A stretch of DNA of 5,049 nt, taken from positions 1 to 5,049 of the forward strand of contig CALZHQ010000130.1 of the NCBI GenBank assembly GCA_945787295.1. The letters run 5' to 3'. Below the pieces are notes generated by a model. The model worked only from the letters and a program-made list of their open reading frames with translations. It did no database searches and was not told the DNA's origin. Below, one piece after another: positions 1-5,049 of this stretch (position 1 is its first letter; every line of letters begins with the position of its first letter). The stretch comes from an uncultured Desulfuromonadales bacterium. GTDB taxonomy: Bacteria > Desulfobacterota > Desulfuromonadia > Desulfuromonadales > Geopsychrobacteraceae. A program made the translations under genes and the position numbers.

Positions 1-230
1 ATCACCAACCGCAGCTTGCCGGCGTACTCTTCAAGAACCTGTTCGACGGTCGGACCGACCGCCTGGCAATAGGGTCATTGGAAATCGATAAACTCGACCA
101 TCGTTACAGCGGCATCGGCCGGCCCGCGGCTTGGTGCATCACCCAGCGGAACCTCAACCCGCGGTTTTTCCTTGGCCGCAACGGGCAGTGCCAGCAGGCA
201 GAGCAGCAGGATAATCAGTAGACGTGCCAT
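1..230 (-). CDS. Secreted DsbA-like thiol-disulfide oxidoreductase, probable selenoprotein with a UPYC active site (3' end outside window)
   Basis: Reading the minus strand from the ATG at 230-228 gives 76 complete codons before the window ends, provided the in-frame TGA at 77-75 (codon 52) is read as selenocysteine. Residues 1-19 look like a Sec-type signal peptide: MAR, then a run of Leu/Ile, then PVAA with likely cleavage after Ala19. Residues 42-55 read VTMVEFIDFQ-U-PYC, the start of the thioredoxin fold in DsbA/DsbG-like proteins, where the usual motif is F-x-D-F-x-C-P-Y-C. Sec52 replaces the first, nucleophilic Cys and Cys55 is the resolving Cys. The following QAVGPTVEQVLEEYAGKLRLV fits the helix and next strand of the same fold, so homology continues on both sides of the TGA. 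A GGAGG lies 4 nt before the ATG. The gene starts 80 nt after fdnI on the same strand. The main alternative is a nonsense-mutated pseudogene, since TGC to TGA is one change, but the SECIS-like hairpin after the TGA argues against this. Substrate and exact subfamily cannot be told from the N-terminal part. Confidence 0.85.
45..63 (-). promoter_or_regulatory. Bacterial SECIS-like hairpin in the DsbA-like gene
   Basis: In the transcript, 11 nt after the UGA, GGCGGUC pairs with GACCGUC around a GGUCC loop: 7 pairs including one G-U wobble. The loop begins GGUC, which is also the apical loop sequence of the E. coli fdhF SECIS as I recall it, and the distance to the UGA is likewise about 11 nt. Such hairpins lie inside the coding region and recruit SelB with Sec-tRNA. 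The folding was done by eye. Confidence 0.8.
75..77 (-). other. In-frame UGA read as selenocysteine (codon 52 of the DsbA-like gene)
   Basis: The codon is TGA on the minus strand and stands exactly where DsbA-family proteins have the first Cys of CPYC (FIDFQ before it, PYC after it). The frame is open on both sides and the reading frame does not shift. Sec in place of the nucleophilic Cys of a redox motif is the usual pattern among selenoenzymes. Confidence 0.85.
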
Positions 231-234
231 GCTC

Positions 235-239
235 CCTCC
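235..239 (-). promoter_or_regulatory. Shine-Dalgarno site of the DsbA-like gene
   Basis: GGAGG on the minus strand is followed by GAGC and then the ATG at 230-228. It supports this ATG as the start, which puts a complete signal peptide at the N-terminus. It also shows that the reading frame ahead of the UGA is translated, not decayed sequence. Confidence 0.75.
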
Positions 240-263
240 ATACAGCTAGATGGTCTTGTTGAT

Positions 264-298
264 CCGCAGCCGGCACAAAATAGCTTGGCCGGCTGCGG
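264..298 (-). repeat. Strong intercistronic hairpin between fdnI and the DsbA-like gene
   Basis: CCGCAGCCGGC (264-274) and GCCGGCTGCGG (288-298) form a perfect 11-bp inverted repeat around a 13-nt loop. On the minus-strand transcript it begins 12 nt after the fdnI stop codon. It is followed by GGAUCAACAAG and not by a U-run, so it is not a canonical intrinsic terminator. It may stabilise the 3' end of the fdnGHI message, mark a processing site or cause partial termination. Which of these applies cannot be told from sequence alone. Confidence 0.6.
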
Positions 299-310
299 GT
301 GACCCGATGA

Positions 311-925
311 TTAATCCCCACCAACAACTTCCTTGTACCATTTGATGGCATGTTTCTTTGCCCAGACGGTTTTCACCCGTCCCCACAACATCCCTTCTAC
401 AGTACCCGGGTTGCCGATGGAGCCAAGATAGATATGCACAATGACCGCCATCATGAAGAGGATGAAAAACAGGCCGTGCAACATAAAAGAGAACTGGGTC
501 AAACCGCGTTCAAAAGCGATCGGGTTCCAGATCACCAAGCCGGTAACCCCCATTGTCACGGTTGCTAAAAAGGAAAAAATCCCGAAGAGCTTTTGACCGG
601 CGTTGTACTTACCTTGCGGTAAATGTGGTTTTTTACGGGAAAAATACCCGCCGAGGGCAGCGAACCATTTGCCGTCATCGCTGTCAAAGCGGCAGACCTC
701 GCGGACATTGCCGAGAAAGAGCAGCACCGAGGAAACAAGAAAGATAATCCCGGCCCACTTGTGAAACAGGATCCCCCGCTCAGGCCCGCCGAAAAAGTCA
801 AAATAGTTAAAAAAAGCATGAGCGAACAAACCTAGGCCGGAAAAGAGCAGAATAAAGAAGGAGCCGGCGACTGTCCAGTGCAACACCCGCTGCAGGGCGT
901 TATAACGATGGATGTACTGGGTCAT
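311..925 (-). CDS. fdnI: Formate dehydrogenase-N gamma subunit, membrane cytochrome b
   Basis: This 204-residue membrane protein takes electrons from the beta subunit and passes them through two b-type hemes to quinone. Four hydrophobic segments are visible at roughly residues 17-38, 52-72, 113-133 and 146-169. Histidines at the positions expected for heme ligands in FdnI-type cytochromes are His16 (RVLHW), His55 (LFHKW), His150 (MLHGL) and His164 (IVHIYL). KYNAGQK (106-112) and the C-terminal WAKKHxxKWYKE (188-199) are close to the same segments of E. coli FdnI, which I recall as slightly longer (217 residues). The ATG at 925-923 lies 2 nt after the fdnH stop. A GGAGGTG Shine-Dalgarno (933-939) sits inside the end of fdnH, 7 nt from the start, indicating coupled translation. 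The tight link to fdnGH makes formate dehydrogenase a better call than the related hydrogenase or thiosulfate-reductase cytochromes. Confidence 0.95.
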   Translation of the reverse strand: MTQYIHRYNALQRVLHWTVAGSFFILLFSGLGLFAHAFFNYFDFFGGPERGILFHKWAGIIFLVSSVLLFLGNVREVCRFDSDDGKWFAALGGYFSRKKPHLPQGKYNAGQKLFGIFSFLATVTMGVTGLVIWNPIAFERGLTQFSFMLHGLFFILFMMAVIVHIYLGSIGNPGTVEGMLWGRVKTVWAKKHAIKWYKEVVGGD

Positions 926-927
926 AA

Positions 928-1695
928 TTATTCACCTCCCTCATCCTGGTATTCCTCTTCTTCCAGCTGCTCGGGGCCGATAGTCACGTAATGCAGCAGG
1001 GTGGCACCGACGGCACCCCAAAAACCGAGAATCCCAAGCGGCTTAATGACATCTTTCCAGAGGAAGATCGAGGTTGGAATGGTCGGATTATCGGCCAGGT
1101 TGTAGTCCTGCGGCTGATTGTCGAGCAGGTACATGCTGTTCAGCCCAGCGAGGGCTGTTTCGCCGTAGATCTTGCGCCCCGCCGCCTTACTGTCGGCTAT
1201 CAGCTTGTCCCGATCACCGAACATGAGAGTCCCGGTCGGGCAGGCCTTAACACAGGCCGGCTGCAGACCGTTGGCAACCCGGTCGAAGCAACCGTGGCAC
1301 TTGGTGATTTTGTTGTTGGCGTCGTAGCGGGGCACATCGAAAGGGCAACCGCTAACGCAGTAGTTGCAGCTGATGCATTTATCCTGGTCGAAGCCGACCA
1401 GGCCTTCTTCGGTCCGGTAGAGGGCACCGACCGAGGGACAGACCTTGATGCACCCGGCTTCGCCACAATGCAGACAGCGTTTGTTGAGGAACAACCACTT
1501 GAATTCGCCGTCCGCTTCGGTTTCGAAAAACTCAATCTTGTTATACAGGTATGGCGTCAACTGCGGCGGATTTTCGTAGGTTCCCCGATTTACCTCGGCT
1601 TCGGCGGGCAGTTTATTCCACTGTTTGCAGGCCACCTGGCAACTCCGGCAGGCGGTACAGCGACTGGTATCGATCATGAATGCTTTCCGTGCCAT
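928..1695 (-). CDS. fdnH: Formate dehydrogenase-N beta subunit, four [4Fe-4S] ferredoxin-like protein
   Basis: This 255-residue subunit carries electrons from the catalytic subunit to the cytochrome b. Sixteen cysteines fall in four groups: 13/16/19/23, 74/77/82/86, 107/110/113/117 and 133/136/148/152. This is the four-cluster pattern of the FdnH/DmsB/HybA class. No cysteine looks replaced, and none of the groups suggests a cubane other than [4Fe-4S]. A single hydrophobic stretch at about 217-239 (IKPLGILGFWGAVGATLLHY) matches the C-terminal membrane anchor that sets FdnH apart from soluble relatives. It is followed by a short, strongly acidic tail (EEEEYQDEGGE). I recall E. coli FdnH as about 294 residues, so this one is shorter, mainly in loops and the tail. 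There is no signal peptide; the known homologue travels to the membrane with the Tat-exported alpha subunit. The start at 1695 lies 6 nt after the fdnG stop, with a G-rich AAGGGGGTGATGAG ahead of it. Confidence 0.96.
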   Translation of the reverse strand: MARKAFMIDTSRCTACRSCQVACKQWNKLPAEAEVNRGTYENPPQLTPYLYNKIEFFETEADGEFKWLFLNKRCLHCGEAGCIKVCPSVGALYRTEEGLVGFDQDKCISCNYCVSGCPFDVPRYDANNKITKCHGCFDRVANGLQPACVKACPTGTLMFGDRDKLIADSKAAGRKIYGETALAGLNSMYLLDNQPQDYNLADNPTIPTSIFLWKDVIKPLGILGFWGAVGATLLHYVTIGPEQLEEEEYQDEGGE

Positions 1696-1701
1696 CGCTC
1701 A

Positions 1702-4700
1702 TCACCCCCTTTTCTCGATGTTGACCTGAAAGGCCTTGGTTTCTGGAATCATCGTGTTGGCATCACCGACGGTCGGCGTCAGCAGGTTGGCGCTGTCGCC
1801 GGCGTTCGGTGTATTCCAGCCGTAACACCAGGGCAGACCGACCTGGTGGATGGTGGTACCTTGCACCTTGAATGGCTGGAAGCGCTTGGTGACGATCGCC
1901 ACCGCTTCCACTTCACCGCGCCCGGAGGAAACCTTCACCCAGTCGCCGCTGCTGATCCTTTTCTCCTTGGCCAGCTCCGGATTCATCTCAACAAACATGC
2001 TCGGCTGCATCTCCAGCAGCCAGGGGATGTTGCGGGTCATGACCCCGGTCTGCCAATGCTCGGTGACCCGGTAGGTGGTGGCGACATAGGGGTAACGCTG
2101 GTCGCAGGTGTAAAAGACATCCTCATCCAGCCCATCTTTCCCATCATGGAACATCTTGATGACCGGGTTGTTCTTGGTACCGGAAAGCGGATTCATTTCG
2201 ATCGGGCATTCGAGCGGCTCATAGTGCTCGGGAAAGGGTCCTTCCTTCATCTTGGCACCGAAGATCGAGGCGACTCCGTCGGGGAGCATGATGAACGATT
2301 TCTTGGTCCCGGCCTGATTGAGTGGTTTCCAGCCGCCGTCTGGGACATCCCCCTTCCATTTGGCACCGTTCCACCAGATGACCGGTTGTTTTTTATCCCA
2401 GGGCTGGCCGTTGGCATCGACCGAAGCGCGGTTGTAGAGAATCCGCCGGTTGACCGGCCAACACCAGCTCCACTCGGGGTAGAGACCGATACCGGAGGGG
2501 TCACCCTGACTCCGGCGGGCGAGCATGTTGCCCTTCTCGGTGTAGCTGTTGCAGTAGAGCCAGTTGCCCGAGTTGGTCGAACCATCGTTCTGCAAAAAGG
2601 CGAAAGAGGGGACCAGCTGCCCTTTTTTATAGAGCTTCCCTTTGATCTCCTTATCTTCGAGGAAGTAGCCGTTGATCTCCTTGGCCACGGCGTGAATATC
2701 AAGGTGATGAATCTTGTCATCAACCCCTTTGAAACCGTAATCCCAGGTCAACTTGCTGATCGCCTCTGGGAAGGCACCGCCCTCCCGGCGGTAGAGTTCG
2801 GCCACGCGGAAGTAGAGCTCGTTCATCACTACCGAGTCGTGCCGGCTGTTGCCGAGTGGCGGCACCGCCTGGTAGCGCCACTGGGCCCAGCGGCCGGAGT
2901 TGGTGATGCTGCCCTCTTTTTCAAAGGAAGCGGCGATCGGCAGGAAGAAGACCTCGGTGTCAATCTGGCTCGGGTCCATTCCCGGCCCCTTCCAGAAACT
3001 GGCGGTCTCGTTGTCGAACAGGTTGACAGCGACCATCCAGTCGAGCTTGGCCAGCGCCTTGCGCACCTTGTTGGCATTACTGCCTGAACAGGCCGGGTTC
3101 TGACCCCAGGCGAAAAAGCCCTTGATGCCGCCTTTGAACATCCGGTCGAAGAGCATCAGCCAGCTGGCGTTCTGGCCGTCATCCAGTTTCGGCAGCAAGC
3201 GGTAACCGAAATCCTCTGCCGCTGTCAAACCGGTATCGAAGTGGGCCCGCAGCAGCGAGGTGATATACTTGCTGCGGTTACTCCACCAGTTGGCGCTGTC
3301 CGGGTCGTTGGTTTTCGGCGTACTCTTCTCGATATAGGTCGCCAGGTCTGACCAGCTGGCTTTCGGCGTTGGCAGATAGCCGGGCAGGATGTGAAACAGC
3401 AGGCAGTGATCGGTCGAACCCTGGACGTTCGACTCACCCCGCAGGGCATTGACCCCGCCACCGGCGATGCCGATGTTACCGAGCAGCAGCTGGATAATCG
3501 CCATGGTACGGATGTTCTGGGTCCCGACCGTGTGCTGGGTCCAGCCCATGGCGTACATAATGGTTGCTGCCTTGCCGGCAACCCCGGTCGAGCCGTAGGC
3601 TTCGTAGATCTGGGTCAACTTCTCTTGCGGAGTCCCGGTGATATCGGAGACGACATCGAGGCTGTAGCGGGAAAAATGCTTACCCAGCAACTGCAACACA
3701 CAGCTGGGATTCTGCATGCTCGGATCGCTTTTCGGCACGCCGTTCGCATCGCGCTGGAAGGTCCAGGTCGATTTGTCGTAGCTGCGCTTATCGGCATTGT
3801 AGCCGGAGAACAGGCCGTCCAGATCGCCCGGCATCTGGAAATCGGGATTGACCAGGAAAGGTGCATTGGTATGCAGCTGCATATACTCGGCATGGTAAAG
3901 CTTGTTTTCGATGATGTACTTGATCATCCCGCCTAAAAAGGCGATATCGGTGCCACTGCGCAATGGGGCGTAGGTGTCTGCCTTGGCACTGGTACGGGTG
4001 AAGCGCGGATCGACACTGAGCAGCTTGGCACCCTTATCCTTAGCTTCGAGAACGTATTTAAACGAAATCGGGTGATTTTCAGCGGCATTCGATCCCATGA
4101 TCAGAATGACGTCTGAGTTGCGGATATCGATCCAGTGATTGGTCATCGCTCCGCGGCCGAATGAAGTCGCCAAACTGGCAACCGTGGCGGAGTGTCATAT
4201 TCGCGCCTGGTGTTCTATGTACACCAGACCCCAGCTGCGCAGTAGCTTCTGAAAGAGGTAGCATTCCTCGTTGTCGAGCGCTGCGCTGCCGACCGAAGCG
4301 ATACCGTCGGTGCGATTGACCACCTGCCCCTTGGCGTTTCTCTCCATGAAGGTCGCATCGCGGGTTGCCTTGACCTTCTGGGCAATCTGCTCGAGCGACC
4401 AGTCCCAGGAAACCTTCTTCCACTCGCTGGAGCCTTTGGCGCGGTACATCGGCTCGGTAATGCGGCTATCGTTGTGCCGTAACTGGTAAAGGGCCGCCCC
4501 CTTACTGCAGAGAGTGCCGCGGTTGATCGGATGGTCCGGGTCCCCCTCGGTGTTAATGACTTCGCCCCCACGGGTGTGAACGATCAGGCCGCAGCCGACC
4601 GCGCAGTAGGGGCAGATGGTGGTAGTCTCCTTGGCGTACTGGATGGCCAGCGGTGCGGCGTAAGCCTGGGCCGGTTTCAACCCGACACCGACGATCGAGA

Positions 4701-4752
4701 CACCGATCGTTCCACCGGAGAGCTGCAAAAAACCTCGTCTGCTAAGCTCCAT
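1702..4752 (-). CDS. fdnG: Formate dehydrogenase-N alpha subunit, selenocysteine-containing molybdopterin oxidoreductase
   Basis: This catalytic subunit oxidises formate to CO2. It has 1016 residues with the TGA at 4197-4195 read as Sec186, almost the same length as E. coli FdnG as I recall it. It starts with a Tat signal (SRRGFLQ at 4-10, a hydrophobic core, then PAQAYA), so the active site faces the periplasm. A [4Fe-4S] site follows (Cys47, Cys50, Cys54, Cys82), with Lys84 in the SKGA segment between cluster and pterin. The Sec region reads HQARI-U-HSATVASLATSFGRGAMTNHW, matching the NQARV-U-H segment of E. coli FdnG, including the His after Sec. Later landmarks are DPRFTRTSAKADTYAPLRSGTDIAFL, GWTQHTVGTQNIRTM and GGGVNALRGESNVQG, all typical of FdnG. 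The C-terminal molybdopterin-dinucleotide domain ends in GDANTMIPETKAFQVNIEKRG. The ATG at 4752 is chosen over the upstream one at 4875 because it gives a clean Tat signal and has AAGGAGG 5 nt before it. The metal could be Mo or W; sequence alone does not decide. Confidence 0.97.
4165..4183 (-). promoter_or_regulatory. Bacterial SECIS-like hairpin in fdnG
   Basis: In the transcript, 11 nt after the UGA, GGUUGCC pairs with GGCGACU around the loop AGUUU: 7 pairs, two of them G-U wobbles. G-U at loop positions 2-3 matches the G and U needed for SelB binding in the E. coli fdhF element. The wobble U-G in mid-stem falls near where fdhF has its bulged U. The pairing was done by eye. Confidence 0.8.
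4195..4197 (-). other. In-frame UGA read as selenocysteine (codon 186 of fdnG)
   Basis: TGA on the minus strand lies between QARI and HSATVASLA, the exact position of the metal-ligand Sec in FdnG and FdhF-type formate dehydrogenases. Both flanks are continuous FdnG homology in one frame. A conventional gene caller would report two broken pieces, 4875/4752-4195 and 4173-1702. Confidence 0.97.
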
Positions 4753-4757
4753 GCGTT

Positions 4758-4764
4758 CCTCCTT
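4758..4764 (-). promoter_or_regulatory. Shine-Dalgarno site of fdnG
   Basis: AAGGAGG, a near-perfect anti-16S match, is separated by AACGC (5 nt) from the ATG at 4752-4750. It decides the start of fdnG: the in-frame ATG at 4875-4873 has no comparable site and would add a 41-residue extension in front of the Tat motif. Confidence 0.85.
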
Positions 4765-4809
4765 CTTAAGTGAGACGGAATCAACATATCCAGCAAAAAA
4801 GCACCGCCT

Positions 4810-4833
4810 GATCGATAGACAATATCCTCGATC
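4810..4833. repeat. Inverted repeat GATCGA-N12-TCGATC in the fdnG leader
   Basis: The two perfect 6-bp half sites are centred about 70 nt upstream of the fdnG ATG, with half-site centres 18 bp apart. This spacing would suit a dimeric DNA-binding regulator, or a weak hairpin in the leader RNA. No known operator consensus was recognised. The half sites are short enough for chance to be a real possibility. Confidence 0.35.
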
Positions 4834-4926
4834 CAGAAAAGCAGTGAATTTTGATCTCAAGGCAAGATAACGCAATTTGAAAGAACAACAAAAATCAGCA
4901 TTGCAATGGAATCTACATTACTAATA

Positions 4927-4954
4927 CTTATAGAATATTTAGAGCATTTTGCAA
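4927..4954 (-). promoter_or_regulatory. Possible sigma70-type promoter of the fdn operon
   Basis: On the minus strand TTGCAA (4954-4949) and TATAAG (4932-4927) are 16 nt apart, a moderate match to the -35/-10 consensus. They sit in the AT-rich leader about 175 nt before the fdnG start. Because the region is AT-rich, other weak matches exist, so this is only the best candidate seen by eye. It would give a long 5' leader of roughly 165-170 nt. Confidence 0.3.
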
Positions 4955-4964
4955 CATTTTGCAT
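4946..4964. repeat. Tandem 9-bp direct repeat in the fdn promoter region
   Basis: CATTTTGCA occurs at 4946-4954 and again at 4956-4964, one base apart, so the repeat period is 10 bp or about one helical turn. The right-to-left promoter candidate's -35 hexamer overlaps the inner copy. This could be a regulator binding site on one face of the DNA. The AT-rich composition limits the weight of this. Confidence 0.4.
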
Positions 4965-5049
4965 TTAGATTCAGCAACATACAGACTTCTCATTGGAAAC
5001 CATAAAACGCTGGCAGGCTTTTCCGTAACCGCCAAGCCTATTAAATCAC

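Larger units (their letters stand above)
4765..5049. other. AT-rich leader/promoter region upstream of fdnG, no gene seen
   Basis: This stretch is clearly richer in A and T than the coding part of the window. It has no reading frame with a convincing ribosome binding site or recognisable product on either strand. It holds the promoter candidate, the tandem repeat and the inverted repeat listed separately. No tRNA, rRNA or mobile-element sequence was recognised. A gene further to the right, if any, lies outside the window. Confidence 0.6.

Noticed and set aside
198..230. Cys11 in the signal peptide of the DsbA-like protein as a lipobox cysteine
   Set aside because: It lies in the middle of the hydrophobic core with Leu/Leu after it and only seven residues after Arg3. 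VAA at 17-19 is a better ordinary cleavage site.
154..351. 65-codon minus-strand frame spanning the fdnI 3' end and the start of the DsbA-like gene
   Set aside because: It overlaps both real genes in another frame and straddles the intergenic hairpin. The overlapping frame from 230 has a signal peptide and DsbA motif instead.
991..3087. 698-codon open frame on the plus strand opposite fdnH and fdnG
   Set aside because: It runs antisense to two clearly real genes with full family homology, and its translation shows no recognisable domain. Long antisense frames are common in GC-rich genes with strong codon bias.
3391..3936. 181-codon open frame on the plus strand opposite fdnG
   Set aside because: It is a shadow of fdnG with no recognisable product.
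4195..4197. TGA in fdnG as a true stop, frameshift or pseudogene
   Set aside because: It lies at the canonical Sec position, homology continues in frame on both sides, and a SECIS-like hairpin follows.
4792..4812. Possible sigma54 promoter just ahead of fdnG (GG...TTTTTTGC)
   Set aside because: The GG and GC are 9 or 12 nt apart and not the 10 nt required, and it lies too close to the Shine-Dalgarno site to be convincing.
4753..4875. Upstream in-frame ATG giving FdnG a 41-residue N-terminal extension
   Set aside because: The extension resembles translated non-coding AT-rich sequence, puts the Tat motif internally, and lacks a ribosome binding site. The ATG at 4752 has AAGGAGG at 5 nt.
4906..4968. 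20-codon plus-strand frame starting ATGGAATCTACA
   Set aside because: It is short, AT-rich, has no ribosome binding site and overlaps the presumed fdn promoter region.

Overview
This window suggests a selenoprotein-making anaerobe or facultative anaerobe. The protein sequences and moderate GC would fit Desulfuromonadia/Geobacter-type or related bacteria, but that placement is inference from protein resemblance. All supported genes lie on the minus strand, so transcription runs from right to left.

Layout in transcript order: an AT-rich leader and promoter region (about 4753-5049); fdnG, the catalytic alpha subunit of a membrane-bound, periplasm-facing formate dehydrogenase-N (4752-1702); fdnH, the ferredoxin-like electron-transfer beta subunit (1695-928); fdnI, the cytochrome b gamma subunit (925-311); an 80-nt gap with a strong hairpin; and the 5' part of a secreted DsbA-like thiol-disulfide oxidoreductase (230 to beyond position 1). 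The gaps between fdnG, fdnH and fdnI are 6 and 2 nt, so these three form one operon. The DsbA-like gene may be the fourth member.

The window holds two in-frame UGA codons that are best read as selenocysteine. One is in fdnG (codon 186), at the site where formate dehydrogenases carry their active-site Sec, so the gene would be split in two by an ordinary gene caller. The other is in the DsbA-like gene (codon 52). There it replaces the first Cys of the CPYC redox motif, giving U-P-Y-C, and this gene would probably be missed altogether. Both UGA codons are followed, after exactly 11 nt, by a hairpin of 7 paired positions with a 5-nt loop carrying G-U at loop positions 2-3. This is the geometry of a bacterial SECIS element.

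Working model: FdnG oxidises formate outside the cytoplasmic membrane at a Mo/W-bis-MGD centre with Sec. Electrons pass through its [4Fe-4S] cluster and the four clusters of FdnH to the two b hemes of FdnI, and then to quinone. The Sec-containing DsbA-like protein would act in the same compartment on thiols or disulfides. Its link to formate dehydrogenase is inferred only from gene order.
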